In this document: positions 1-13,736 of the stretch, one piece after another
How the letters are laid out: each line of letters starts with the position of its first letter
Position numbering within the stretch: the stretch's first letter is position 1
Source of the DNA: Hericium rajendrae
Taxonomy: Eukaryota > Basidiomycota > Agaricomycetes > Russulales > Hericiaceae
DNA: 64,000 bases
NCBI GenBank assembly: GCA_033439255.1
Contig: CM065892.1
Location: 124,001 to 188,000 of the forward strand
Reading direction: 5' to 3'
Position numbers and translations under genes: made by a program
The notes under the pieces: generated by a model
Told to the model about the DNA's origin: nothing
Seen by the model: the letters and a program-made list of their open reading frames with translations, nothing else
Databases searched by the model: none

Positions 1-2607
1 GTCTTCTTCTGCTTCGAGAGCTGCGTTGAAAGCCACGCGACAACCGCTGGCGTCAGACGTCACCATCAGTTCAGAACGTGGCGAGGGCTATCTATAGACG
101 TACCGTCTGTCAGGCGCTGGACCACATTGTTTGCGGCGCCCTCAATTTTACTGACTGTTTGGTTATTATAGACGACCATCTCCCTGCGGATGGTCACGGA
201 ACTAGTCACCAATGGCAGGAGAGCAATGTTCACGTATTGCTGCCAGAGGTGACAAATGAGGTCGACGGATCGGAGAACGGACAATGCTTGAAGACTGGGC
301 TCCGCTTTCGTGTGGTCTGACGAGTCAAGGCGCGACAGGGCGCTAGAGAAAAAGTTAGGTTTGTCGACGTGCCTCACAGAAATGAAAATGAATCACGTCT
401 CGAGGGCTGTCTCCATGTATCCACTCCCTAATGTTTCAGCAAGTGCTCTAAATAGCGCAAAGGCATGCTTTGGCCTGTAAAGCGGTTCAGAAGTTTTCCA
501 AGATATCTGTCAGGAATCTGCACATACGTGTCATTCGCCGGGCTGAGTTCGACACATCGGCCGATGGCTTCAGCGTGCCACTTCAGCATGGTCTCCGCGG
601 TGTCCACACTGAGCAGACCGTCTTCCTCTCTGATAGGCTCTTCAACAGGCTTATCCTGGTTTCGGTCGCCCATGCCGCCGAAGCGCATGAACGCGCTGGC
701 GGCGGTTGAGGAGGAGCCCGATGTACCGGTGGAGCCCAGCTGGCCCATCATACGGTCAAACATAGAAGATTTGCCCTTCTGCAGCGTCTTCTCCTGTGAT
801 GTTTTTGACATTCAACCTGGGATCGTGAATCAAGGACAATGAAGGACGCACGTGATAACGAGTAAACGCCAGAAGAAACTGAGTGTACAGTTCACCGAGG
901 CTCCTTGTCTCGCGTTCGAGATATCTGGCACCTTCGGTGTATGGAACAAAGAGCTCTTCCATGGCCGTCTCGAGCATGGTGCTTATCGTGGCGGTGGTTG
1001 ACATAGGCGCTCCGGTCGCGGATCCGCCAGTCAGTGACCGCGAAAATTCAGACGAACTGCGTGATGCCATGGTTGGCACTTCGTATGCTTTCAGATCCTC
1101 AACAAGCAAGGAAGTCTGAATGTGGACAAGCTGAAGGACACGAAGAAATGCCAGGTCCGACATTGCTGATGCTCTGTTGAGAAGGCCCTCCATGTGCCCT
1201 TGGATCTAAAGAATCAATGTATATGTATTTGCAGCGGGAAGGATAGACAGAGACCTCACCGATTGAGCAAAAACACGCTGTAAGAATACTTGCATCACGA
1301 AAGAAGGATTTGGGAACACAGCCTGCACAATTTGTGCCTCCTGGCCCACGGTTGCCCGTATTTCATCCAGCAACTCCTTGAGACTTGGCTCATCTCGCGG
1401 AGGAGCTGTATCAGGATCTGGCAAGGAATCCCATCTATAACGGCGTGTTAGATTTAATCTCCACGGATAATGCAGGACCGACAGGTTGTTGTCATCATCG
1501 CTTGTCTTCTCCCGTACTCGGTTGATGAAGAAGTCATGCTGGTTCACGTAAACTTGGACGCATGAAGCGCCCCCATTGAAGTCGAGGAGAGTTTGCGCGC
1601 AGTGCTGAATAGAATAAAGGTCGGAATGGATCAGTTCAGGAAAAGTGAACGCCCAGTGGTCCGCAATGGACGCACATGCATCATCTTCGGATCACCCTTG
1701 CGATAACAGCGGTCGAATAGGTAGAGCATGTCCTTTTCGAACTTCTCGCAGTACTTGTCGATGTTTTCTCTGGTCTGAACACAGATAAGTATTCTTCATT
1801 AGCCAGCGATAAGCCATTCAAGCATACCTTTTCCGCTGAAGGCAGGTCAACCTCCTTCGAGACGGTACTAAGTCGTCTGAGCAGCACAGCGACCTGCCGT
1901 CGGCCCTCCCTACCCTCCTTTTTGAGAGCATCCAAACGTGTCGTGTCATCACGAGCAAATTGATTATAGTAGTCAATCAAGTCATACGCGGCCTGCGCAC
2001 GCTGTCGCTGGATATGGACAGACTCCAGCTGTTCACCTGCACTAGTATGAGCCAAGAATTAAGCCTCTTGAGTCATCACCCACCTATTCGGACGGCCGTC
2101 CGTCCAACCTCGCTCATCTTGGCTTCCATGCCGGAGAATGACGTTCCTACTGACTGGCCTCGGAGTTACTACGACTGCACAGTAGGTCACGGCAGAACAC
2201 GCACCTCGAACCCTCTGTTCAAATCGGCCATCTTCTTCGAGTACTCTCTCTCTGCCACGCGCACACTCTTCTCCATCTGCTCGGTCTTGGTCTGGACATC
2301 TTTCCGGACTGCAATAAGCCGGTCCACAGCAGCTTCAAATGTACGTATGAACGGCTTCGGGTCGAAAGCTACAGATACGTCAGATCCTGCATATCTAAAT
2401 GTCCTCGAGGTAACGTACGTCCGGAATCCGCTTTCGATTGCGCAATGAGTTTCTCGGAGAAGGTGCCGACGAAGTCCTTCACGTCGAACTTGCCCTGCAG
2501 CGGGATATAAGGGGATGCAGGGCGCGCGGCACATCGCGACTTACCTCGAATGATTGAAGCTTCAAAGCCTCTTCAGCAACTGCGTCAAGGCTCAAATCTG
2601 GATCCAT
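1..2607 (-). CDS. SEC10: Exocyst complex component Sec10 (C-terminus cut by window edge)
   Basis: Sec10 is a core subunit of the octameric exocyst that tethers secretory vesicles to the plasma membrane at growing hyphal tips. The first exon (2545-2607) begins MDPDLSLDAVAEEALKL. The next exon carries KFDVKDFVGTFSEKL, followed by DPKPFIRTFEAAVDRL and a coiled-coil stretch with GEQLESVHIQRQRAQAAYDL, all typical of the Sec10 N-terminal half. Further exons give MLKWHAEAIGRCVELS and, near the edge, NNQTVSKIEGAANNVVQRL, which is C-terminal Sec10. The last readable exon runs off position 1, so the stop codon is missing here. Introns are about 50 nt; intron 1 is 2495-2544. The gene is divergent from RPC11, with a shared 203-bp promoter. 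I see no frameshift. Family assignment is firm; inner exon borders are only partly checked. Confidence 0.9.
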
Positions 2608-2810
2608 AGCCGCGTAAGTAGTGGTAGGAAAGACGGGAGATGGTTGCTAGATGACGTGCGGGGAAGGGATGCATGCATTTCGACAATGTACAGCAACGAA
2701 AGTGACCGGGGTCTTCCCGACCTTCACTTCACTTGCATCACTGCGCATGCTATTCAGCCGACTTGCTCTCATTTTAAATCATTTCACCAGGACGTATCCT
2801 TCGGAAAGCC

Positions 2811-3371
2811 ATGCTCTTTTGCCCGACATGTGCGAATCTCCTGGTGATCTCGGTGGAGACAGGCTACAACAAGTGGGCCTGCAATACATGCGCCTATGAA
2901 TTTCCCATCGCAAAACAAGTGCGTCCCTCGATATATCCTCCAATTTCCCATGAATGACCGGTGAGATGCCGTTTTCGTTCTGTCATAGATGACCTCCAGG
3001 ACAAAACTGAAGAGAAAACAAGTGGACGATGTTCTTGGAGGAGACGAGATGTGGAAACACGCTGATTCAACCGCAGGTGACTATTCTCCGTACCCGACTT
3101 GGTCGAGACACGCGCTCATGCTTTAGTTATCTAGCGACATGTCCCAAGTGTGACAACGGCCGGGCGTATTTCTATCAGTTGCAGATTAGATCTGCAGACG
3201 AGCCTATGACAACATGTAAGCCTCCCCTTGATTCTGTTCCGTGTATTACTGACGGCGCTTTTCTTTCCTTAGTTTACCGGTGAGTTATGATCTTCTGCTA
3301 GATGCAGAAATGTCTGTTCATGCCTGCTATGCAGGTGCACATCGTGCGCTCATCAATGGAGGGAAAATTAG
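2811..3371 (+). CDS. RPC11: RNA polymerase III subunit RPC11 (C11/POLR3K)
   Basis: This small Pol III subunit supports RNA cleavage, termination and reinitiation. Five exons (2811-2918, 2989-3076, 3135-3215, 3273-3279, 3335-3371) splice in phase to 321 nt, giving 106 residues, the usual family length. The N-terminal zinc ribbon shows CPTC and CNTC. The C-terminal TFIIS-like ribbon shows CPKC, the cleavage-hairpin motif QIRSADEP, and CTSCAHQW before the stop. The fourth exon is only 7 nt and encodes the F-Y-R junction, so an automated gene call may miss it. The ATG was chosen because the zinc ribbon starts at residue 4. The gene converges on RVB2. Confidence 0.93.
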
Positions 3372-3676
3372 CATCCTCTTGCGCAAGATCCAGGATGGGC
3401 GCTTTGTGGCGGCGCCTTCAGGGCACATCCTTCGCTGCGAAGTGATACCCGCACAATAGAGATAGCACTATTGTCCGGTCTCCACCTTTGGCCGGCGTTG
3501 CATATGCGGGCCAAGCTCAAAGAACTCACTCTGCATACACCCGCTTACTGTTGCCGTGAAGGAGCTTATGATATGTAGTTTGCATCTTTCAGGTCTATCA
3601 TATGGTCATGCGAAATGTAGCTCAGCGATACAACCTGGTGTTACAAGAAATAGTATGAAATCAGATATGTCGCCCC
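3372..3676. other. Convergent intergenic gap RPC11/RVB2
   Basis: These 305 bp hold the 3' regions of RPC11 (plus strand) and RVB2 (minus strand). I see no further gene, repeat or RNA. Confidence 0.6.
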
Positions 3677-5469
<1,793 letters not shown>

Positions 5470-6835
5470 GTTCTAAAACGGCTCTGCAGAATCTGAAAGA
5501 GACCAACGCGGTTTGGGTAGCTAGAATACAAACAAGAACTCGAGTGTGCTTAGCGCGTTCGAGGTTTGTGCAAGTCGAGGGGCGGACGCGTCCATTACGT
5601 AATGTACTTTCTCGAAGGAGACTCGCGGCGCTTGAAATGTACAGCTGCCGACCCAGCATCAGTCTGCCCTCACCTGCTCCCCGAAACGTCAAACATCGTG
5701 GAACGCGACATACCACTTTCTGCCTTTCTTTCTTGATCAATTTACATAGTGTGCAGATTGGCGCGTCTCAGCGTCGTACCTGCACCATGGCAAGCCGATT
5801 TTTCCGAGATTCGTCTAGATGGACCGGTGTCTGCGCAGGGCGTCTGAACGGACACAACGGCCGGTAAGCTTGTCCATCTCTGCAGCCTACCAGCTCTGCA
5901 CAGTGCAAGCGCGTCTGTCACGCTGATGTGCCATCACAGGTGACTGTTTGCGTGCTCATGCCTGGCGTCCAGCATGAGGACGGCCGCGCAGGGCGGCACA
6001 CACGGTATTCTGACATTCACAGTTCTCTGCATTGCATACCAAATGTTATGGAAGATTCACTGTGTCTCTGTCTCCAGTTGCGCTCGTCAAGTTACCTTCA
6101 TTTCAAGCTGCAATCTTCAGTCTCCCCTGGAGGTCTCAGCGAAAGGATGCACTTGTTGACCCGTCTTGGGCGCCTCCCCATGTGGGTCCGACTTCCCTCG
6201 GTCACCGGGCCGCCTCTTCGCGCTCAGCTATAGCTCCTTACTTCAACCTCATCGCCTTCAGCGTCTCTTGCTATGTTGATCTTGTTCCTCTCCAGCATTA
6301 CGATCATACGAAACGGAGCGCCTTCAGCGCGTACCGGCACCTGCGTGGCTTAGCGGCTAATCCCATTCATGCATTGCCACACAAGCGTCCATGCATCGCC
6401 ACGTTTAGGGATGGCGGTACGCGTTCCCGACGTGTATTGAATGGGCGGCATATTTCTTTTGCATGCAAATTAGGGGGGAATGCGTTCTTGCGCTTGTTAC
6501 CTCCGTAAGTTTTTCTAAGTATGAACTCATCCCTCGCAGGAGACGCTTCGGAGACAACTGTTTCGGCCAGTGTCCAATTAGGTGCGGAAGTTAGTGCGCT
6601 TCCGGCTTCACGGTCGTGATGAGTTAGCGTCTGTCTCTCGTTACAGAATGCTACTGCAGGGTCTCAGAAAGTATAAAAAGGTAGCTTTGGGGATGTTCAT
6701 TGTTCTCCATTCCAGTCTCAAAGCACAGACACGCTTTAAACCACAGCCTTCTTTTCTCCTCTCGACAACAGCTATTGTACTCCACTTCTACCCATCAGAC
6801 TTCGATCTCTCCCGTACATATTCATACAGCACATA
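5470..6835. other. Long intergenic region RVB2/sesquiterpene synthase
   Basis: About 1.37 kb lies between divergent genes. Several open frames of 60-218 codons cross it on both strands, but none has recognisable motifs or a coherent splice structure, and the longest overlaps the RVB2 exons antisense. I see no repeat or RNA. The right end holds a TATA box for the terpene synthase; upstream control elements for that gene probably lie here. Confidence 0.5.
6671..6680 (+). promoter_or_regulatory. TATA box of the sesquiterpene synthase gene
   Basis: GTATAAAAAG lies about 155 bp upstream of the ATG at 6836. With a normal TATA-to-start distance this predicts transcription from about 6700-6710 and a 5' leader near 130 nt. 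Inferred from sequence only. Confidence 0.55.
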
Positions 6836-7976
6836 ATGCCTGCCTCCGTCAACCGCTTCTTCCTTCCCGATCTCTTCGCTATTTCGGCTGCCTTCAAGGA
6901 CGCCCTCAACCCCCATTGGAAACGTGCGGCTGCCGAGTCCAAGCAATGGGTCAACAGCTACAACGTCTTCTCTGATCGTCGACGTGCCTTCTTCTACAAG
7001 GGTCAAAGCGAGCTTCTGGCCGCCCATGCCTACCCATACGCCGAGTACGAGGAATTCCGCACGGTCTGCGACTTCATCAATCTGCTCTTCGTCATCGACG
7101 AGATGAGCGATCTGCAGGGCTGCGACGATGCCCGCAAAACCGGCGAGATCTACCTCCACGTCATGTGCGACCCGGAATGGGACGATGGTTCCAAGCTTGC
7201 GGCGATGACGAGGGCGTAAGTGCATTTTTCCGACTGTCAAGCAAGTCATCAATCTGATATTCCCTTTCAGATTCCGTGAACGCTTGACGCGCACAATTAA
7301 GCCCGGCACCTTCCGCCGATTCCTTCAGCGCGGCCAAGATTACATCGACTGTGTGGTCGAAGAGGCCGGGCTTCGGGAGCGTGGCGACATCCTCGACCTG
7401 GAGTCTTACCTCGTGCTGCGCCGCGAGAACAGCGCCGTCCGGCTGTGCTTCGGCCTGATCCCTTATGTGCTCGGGATCGATCTCCCAGAAGAGGTTTACG
7501 AGGACGCTGGGCTCCAGCGCATCTATTTTGCTGGAGTGGATATGGTCTGTTGGGCAAATGTAAGCACCGTCTTCGGTTCTAAGGAGATCCGACTAAACAT
7601 GACATCCACACAGGACCTCTACTCCTACAACATGGAGCAGGCATCGGGTCTGGCGGGCAACAACTTCATCACCGTCCTCATGCAGACGAAGGGCTTGACC
7701 CTCCAGCAGGCCAGCGACTACACCGAGAAACACTACAGGAGCCTTATGCAAACCTTCGTACAAGATAGCCGTAACCTCAGGTCCTTCGGACCGACAGTCG
7801 ACCCCGATGTCAAGCGCTACGTCGAGGCCATGCAGCACTGGCCCATCGGCAACATCGTCTGGAGTTTCGAGACGCCGCGATACTTCGGCCCGTCTCGCGA
7901 GACGATCCTGAAGACGCGCGAGGTCATCCTCAAGCCGGTCGAGAAGGATGAGGATGAGCCTCTTTCTCTCATTTAA
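6836..7976 (+). CDS. Sesquiterpene synthase (class I terpene cyclase)
   Basis: The enzyme should ionise farnesyl diphosphate and cyclise it to a sesquiterpene hydrocarbon in the cytosol. Three exons (6836-7215, 7271-7559, 7614-7976) give 343 residues, the normal size for agaricomycete synthases. The aspartate-rich metal motif is DEMSD at residues 88-92. The second Mg-binding NSE motif is NDLYSYNME, split by intron 2 after the Asn codon. A C-terminal Arg-Tyr pair (TPRYFG) is the usual diphosphate sensor. All catalytic motifs are present, so the enzyme looks active. The product cannot be read from sequence. No P450, oxidoreductase, prenyltransferase or transporter is adjacent, so it is not in an obvious biosynthetic cluster. 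Confidence 0.93.
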
Positions 7977-8364
7977 AAATTTTCACATCAAGCATCTGTT
8001 TCTCATAATTCTTTCCTGACTTATCGCGCATTCAATCCGGACTCATACATTACTCGCTTTAGTAGATTGGAGGCATATCCTTCGGACTTCCTATACCTCT
8101 CCTTCTCTGCTCAGCGCAGCGATCTGGATCGCCATTTCATACAATCTTCTTAATTTTTACCTCCATATGTATCACATCCCATACTACTACTACATCTCCA
8201 TTTTTCTAGTCTCAATGATTTAATTTGAAAGTTATCGTTCCGTTATCCCGCGTCCTGCGTGATCTCGTCCGCATATGGAAACCAAGTAAGTTCAAACTGC
8301 TCGATCCAAGCCCCCGTCTCCGTCTTCTGGACCACCATCTTCGACCACCACCGCCACCACCATA
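7977..8364. other. Intergenic gap, STS terminator side and RRN11-like promoter
   Basis: This 388-bp T- and C-rich stretch holds the terpene synthase 3' end and the promoter of the next gene. I see nothing else supportable. Confidence 0.5.
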
Positions 8365-9281
8365 ATGTCTCGTCCACAACAAACCTTCCTCTTCTCCTCT
8401 CTGGACGGAAAGACACCCCTCACCGCGCGCAAAGTGCACATCCGGCGCCTGTACGACGTCTTCCAGCTCTGCGTCCAGCGGCACGACCTGCCGCGCGCGC
8501 GGCGCGCCTGGAGCATCCTCGTGCGGTGCAAGGAGGTCGACTGGAAGGACATGTGGAAGTCCTGCCTGCTCATCCTTGGGGATGGGCAGATCGCTGCTGC
8601 TGGAGAACAAGACCGGCGCGCGGAGTTTTTGCGCATGCTGCTGCTCCGGCATCCGAACGAGGTATGCATGGTTTCGGGGCTCGATTTGACGTCGCTCAAA
8701 GCGTTCTTGTATAGCGAGAAAATGTGCTGCAGGAGTTGCTTCTCTTGCTTGCCATGTCTGATAAACACAGAGAAGCGTTGGACGAACTGGAATTGTAAGC
8801 GATTTCGTGCTCTTGGTACTGTATGCATCCCAATCGCACGGCTAGGTATCTACCCTCATTCCCCTATCAAGACAACCCTGTTCTGCACATATATGCGGGC
8901 TTGATGTGTCTGTACCTCGCTCAACCAGCCGAAGAAGGTACGTCGCCGCGTAGCATCGCCCATTGTACGTTATTGAGGTCACGCTCTACGCATAGACCGA
9001 CCATTCAACGCAAGTCTCCTGCGAGACGCGCAAGGGCACCTGGAACGAGCCAAAATTCTAGATCCTGACAATGTTGTGGCGCAGGCCTTCCTTGAAAAGG
9101 TAGGCAGTGTCCGACTGTGCAATATGGACGAAGCATATCTGACACCTAGCTTGTCTAGCTGCCATCGATATCACAACCATCCAAGAAAGGCGAAGATGAT
9201 TCCGTGGTCGCCTCGGACGACGAGAACAGCATGGAAATCGACGAAGAAGGTGCGCGTAAGAGAATGAAACCCGACACCTAA
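8365..9281 (+). CDS. RNA polymerase I initiation factor Rrn11-like protein
   Basis: Rrn11 is a TPR-containing subunit of the core factor that recruits Pol I to rDNA promoters. Five exons read in phase. Exon 1 encodes VHIRRLYDVFQLCVQRHDL and RARRAWSILVRCKEVDWKDM, which resemble the Rrn11 helical repeat. Later exons encode KHREALDELE, YLPSFPYQDNPVLHIYAGLM and DAQGHLERAKILDPDN, a second TPR-like unit. The C-terminus is acidic and then basic (SDDENSMEIDEEG, KRMKPDT) before TAA at 9279-9281. The likeness to the fungal Rrn11 domain is from memory of the family, so the exact name is moderately sure. It converges on RIX1 with 96 bp between the stops, and its neighbours also serve ribosome production. 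Confidence 0.68.
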
Positions 9282-9377
9282 TGAGACAAAAGGTGCGTAT
9301 CGCTATGCAGCCATCATTGATTATACTAACATAACAAGTCAGTGTACAAAACCAACTAGGTACTTTTGACAACGCCT

Positions 9378-12069
9378 TCACTCCGAATCCGACCCCATGT
9401 CAATACTTGGCATCTCCTCGTCCTCCTCGTCCTCCGTTGGCAACAGATTAGGATACGTTTTTGGCGCCGCAGGCCGCGGAGTTTCCGTCGGTGGCCGCGG
9501 GAGTGGCGAGGGCACTGGTTCAGGCGGTGATGGGCGGGAAGGCGGTATATGGGGTTGTGCGGATGAAACGCCAGGAACGGACGTCGACGGATCTGCCTGA
9601 GCCGTGGATGGAATAGCGGCGGATGCAGGACGCGCCCAGGAACTTGCACTAGGTACAGGAACGGCGGAAGACACGAAAGCAGGCTTGCTCGGCGCAGAAA
9701 CTGTCGCGGGTGTCTCTAGCATGTTGACATCCCCATTCGAGCCCTGCGCAACAGCCATATCTGCTGCCTTCGCAGGCTCCGCCCTGCCTGTCACACCAAG
9801 ACCTAGCGTTTCCCGGATATCCCGCTCCTCGTCACCCTCTTCCGCGCGGAAAAGCGAAATGGAGTCGATGTGGGGTAGGGACCTGACCAAAGGCGGGACG
9901 CGGGGGTGGAGTAGTAAGTCGAGCCTTAGCTTGACATCCTGTGCGCAAAGCCGCGTCAATACGTGGAAGAAAAGATGGATACGATAAACGCACGTGGTCC
10001 TCGTCCGAGCCCAGTTCTTGTATCACCATGCCTAGGCTCTTGCTCAGCACGCTGCTAGTCCCCGCGGCCAGCTCAAGGCAAAGTGTATGTACAGCGCGTA
10101 CCACGCGCCCGTACAAACTGGAATCCGGCGACATCTGCGCGGGCGTGACGAGCGGAAGGGAGATGTGAATGGAGAGCAGCAAGCGCGCCGCGACTGAATG
10201 CCCCGCTGGTGCTAAGAGGGGATTGCCCAACACTAGGCGAAGAGCTGCAGCATCATAGACATCAGTGACATCCAGAGGGCTGAATTTAGAGTGCCGTACC
10301 TTCCAAAGCCGCTAGAACGACCTCGCCATCTGCAGCAGTCGGACACAGTACGTCCTGCGCGATATTGAACACCTCGTCGCCTTCATATCCCCGTGCCCTT
10401 TTCTTCGCCCGCTTGCCTTTGCCGCTTGACGCAGCGTCGGCAGCAGCATTTTGCACTGCCGTCTGTGAGGGCAGCAGAGCGGTGAGGCTTGAAAGCAGGG
10501 CTTTCGTAAGGCGCGTCGGAAGGATGGGGTGGTGCAGGGGTAGCGTGTGGTTCAGCAGGATTGTGAGGGCTCGGATCAACGGAAGGCGATGAGACGAGGT
10601 CAGAGCCTGCTCTAGATGGAACACGATGACAGTGAGGAACCGGGCAGCGTAAGGCGTTAGATAATGCCTGGTGCTATATGCGTGTCTATAAGATCGTGAA
10701 TTAGAATGTTTTTAGAACGATGTGCGTACCAGGTAGCGAGGCTCTCCAACAAATCGCAGGCGACGGCCCATATCTCCGGCACGATGGATTCCTCCATGGT
10801 ACGTGTCGTGGCGTCGATATGCCCAGGTCGCTAAATGTACAACCAGTCAGAGTAAAATTTGCGACATGGTGGAGCAAAGCGTACCTGTCCTTCGGCTGTG
10901 GTTCGTAGAAGAGCCATAGCGAAATGGACCAGCTGGCCAAGCGGAACTTGGACCGGACGAGAGTTCGCAAACCTATTATGCAGTAATTGGCAAATGATCT
11001 CAAACAAACGACCATATGCAAAGTACCTTAGCAATTCATGGAGAGCCGCTGCCGTACAGCGTAGGCGGTCCACATTCAAGGGGACGATTACGAGTGGATC
11101 CCCTGCAGCGTCCTGCCTCGATTGAAGTACGGCAAGACGCTCTGCTCAAATGTCAACGACATGCCATGATCCCCAGATGTTGCGACATACCATCCGCCGG
11201 AAACGTCGTCCTCAGTCCCGCAAGGGCTTCCCAGCCGAGCTTGAGCGTATCGTCGACAGAGCTTCTCCACAAATTGGCAGCGCCGACCTTCCCGCCCGTC
11301 ACAGGTAAAACCGCATACAAACGTGCCGCACTGGCAAGTGTCTGCGCATTGCTTGGCTGCGGTGCTGATCCGTTTAGTTGGCGGAGACAAAATGCGAGGA
11401 GGGAACCATGCGAGGCGCGGTGGAGAGTCGGGTAGAGGGGGATCAACTGCGACAGCACGTCGATGGCGAGTATCTTTCCGGGGGTTATGAGATGCCATCA
11501 AGGACGCGAAAGACGTTCTGCTCACCTTCACTTCCTGGTTTCCGTGCTTATCCGCGAACGTGAGCAGCGCGGTGCTGAACTTCGGCACGTTAGGCGTCGC
11601 GACCTGCCTCTGGAATTCCGACACGTCCGTCGCAGACGAAAAGATGCAATGCAGAAGGCGCATTGCGGCCTTGAGATTCGGCACAGGCTCGTTTTTCTTC
11701 ATTCAATTCGCCATGAGATACATTGCCGACGCATAGATAAAGTACACGGACTGAAAGTAGCGGCAATGCGACTCCTGCCCAACTCTGCGCGTTCTCCATC
11801 ATAATGCTCTTTGAGTACATGGCCGTTTGGAGGGCCAGGGAAAGTCCTGCCCATCGTGCACCTGGGTCCTTGGAGTGAAGCAGGGAGCTTATGCGCGTCG
11901 ACCATTTCTGCAGGTGGTTTGATGGGGCGAGTGCTCCTGGCGATAGGACGGAGAGTATGTAGGGCAGATGGAGAACAGTGCTTGCGTCTGTTGCGAGCTG
12001 CAGCTGCAGCAGCGTCTTGAGGGTCTGCGAGGACTCCATCGCGTCGGGGAACAAGTCGCGTTTTTTCAT
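9378..12069 (-). CDS. RIX1: Pre-rRNA processing protein Rix1 (PELP1 family)
   Basis: Rix1 scaffolds the Rix1-Ipi1-Ipi3 complex, which with the AAA+ protein Rea1 drives ITS2 processing and pre-60S maturation in the nucleus. The N-terminal RIX1 domain is clear: TLKTLLQLQLATDAS, LHLPYILSVLSPGALAP, and DPGARWAGLSLALQTAM. Helical repeats follow over many exons. The C-terminal quarter is low-complexity Pro/Ser-rich, ending in an acidic tail DEEDEEMPSIDMGSDSE before TGA at 9378-9380. Two in-frame ATGs exist, at 12069 and 12039. The second (MESSQTLKTLL) sits closer to the conserved start, and I cannot decide between them. Same strand as uL2m, whose stop is 204 bp upstream. Confidence 0.85.
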
Positions 12070-12273
12070 AGCAGCCCCATATTGACCCTATAGTGACCGG
12101 GGTCCCTAGCCTGCCGAGAACCCCAATTCTAACATTTGCGACGCGATCCAAACATTTCACGAGTTGTGCAGTACTCTCTGATATTTCTCAAATCCAATGG
12201 GATTCCCAGAGTAACTCTATTAGTAGACTATAGAACTGCGTATGGCCAAGTCAAAATGAAGAGCAATGGGGTA

Positions 12274-13510
12274 TTACACCCGCTTCTCTTTGCCCCTGGG
12301 ACGCTCCCGAATCACCATCTTGTTGCTGTTCTTCGGGCCCTTGGGACCTGGTTTACGCGTACGCTTGCCCTTCGTCAACCAACCCCAGGGGGAGCGAGGA
12401 TGCTTGTTCGACTTGGATTTACCACGACCTCCTCCATGAGGATGGTCATTCCTGCATCCGAAAATGAGTACTGCAATTTACCAACAGCGAGTTAGATACT
12501 TACGCATTCATGGCGACACCACGGACGGTGGGCCGGATGCCCAACCAGCGGGCGCGACCAGCCTTGCCCAAGCTTCTGTTCTTCCAGAGAGGGTTGCTGA
12601 CTTTGCCGATGGTGGCGGCACAGTCCTGCAGCACCTTTCGCACCTCACCACTCTGCAGCCGAACGTGCGTGTACTTCCCGCTGTCTTCGTGCGCGATGAC
12701 CTGGCCCCAGGAGCCAGCAGAACGAACGAGGATACCGCGACCTTCTGGCTTGAGTGCGATGGAGTGGATGACGGTGCCGTTTGGAATGAGTCGCAGCGGA
12801 AGAACATTTCCGGGTCGGATGGTCTTCGCGCGGAGGAGACCCAACGCGAGAGACTCAGATCCAGCCGATACTTTCTCCTTCGCCTCCTCGCCCTCCTCAG
12901 TTGTGGAGTCGTTCTTCCCCCTGTTCTTCCTTGAGTCCACGAATCCGGGGACGAAGCCGTCAGGAATGCCCTGCCTAAAACTCTCCACCACATTGCCTGC
13001 CCTCAGGCCCTCGCATGCAAGGATGTAACTCCATTGCTTCAGCCCGTCGACAGTCGGATCCCTGTTTTTGATGAGCGCAATGTGCGCTGACCTGTTCGGG
13101 TCATATTCGATGCGGACGACGTCGTGTGCGCCCGGTTCCATGCGCATGAAGTCGACGATGCGGATGCGTCGCCTGTGACCGCCGCCACGGTGTCGCACCG
13201 TTATGCGACCATAGGAATTACGACCGCCCTTCTTGCGAAGCGGCACTGTCAGCAGACGTAGAGGCCGGCCCTCCCATATATGCGGGTTGAGAGGGCGTCG
13301 CAGATGTCGGAGACCGGGGGTGACGGGTTTGTATGTTTTATAGAGGGTAGTGGTACGTGCTAGCGCCTCGGAAACCTCTGTCGGCTTTAAGGGAACTTCG
13401 GATGCGAACGTCCGCGTGAAAGCGTTATGTCGTGCCGCGGAGAGAGTAGGCGTAGAAAGAGAGGCAAAACATGTTCGGAGCAAGCTGGAACTGCCCCGAA
13501 CTGAAAACAT
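12274..13510 (-). CDS. RML2: Mitochondrial large-subunit ribosomal protein uL2m (Rml2)
   Basis: uL2m is part of the mitoribosomal large subunit and supports the peptidyl-transferase centre. The chosen ATG (13508-13510) opens a Ser/Arg/Leu-rich, acid-poor presequence ([13 protein letters not shown] onward), typical of mitochondrial import; the frame stays open upstream, but that part lacks such character. The body shows [33 protein letters not shown], and the near-universal L2 signature around [19 protein letters not shown], split by one short intron. The C-terminus is basic (RPRGKEKRV), ending in TAA at 12274-12276. An acidic insert near the middle is typical of fungal uL2m. Shares a 226-bp promoter with the next plus-strand gene. 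Confidence 0.93.
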
Positions 13511-13736
13511 CGAGGATGAAGCCAGTCGTGGACGAGAGCAAGGCTTGCCGGAGCGGGATATGGCGCGTAAATTATGTAATTTTCCGTGCAGGTGCTTATT
13601 GGCACAAAATGGACATGCAATATTGCAGTCGAGCAGAGCACACTGCACGATCTCACTTCACTTCACGACAACCTCCAACCACCCCCGAGTGCATACCTGA
13701 CAACTTCCTCATACGACCGTGACGAGAAAATTCATA

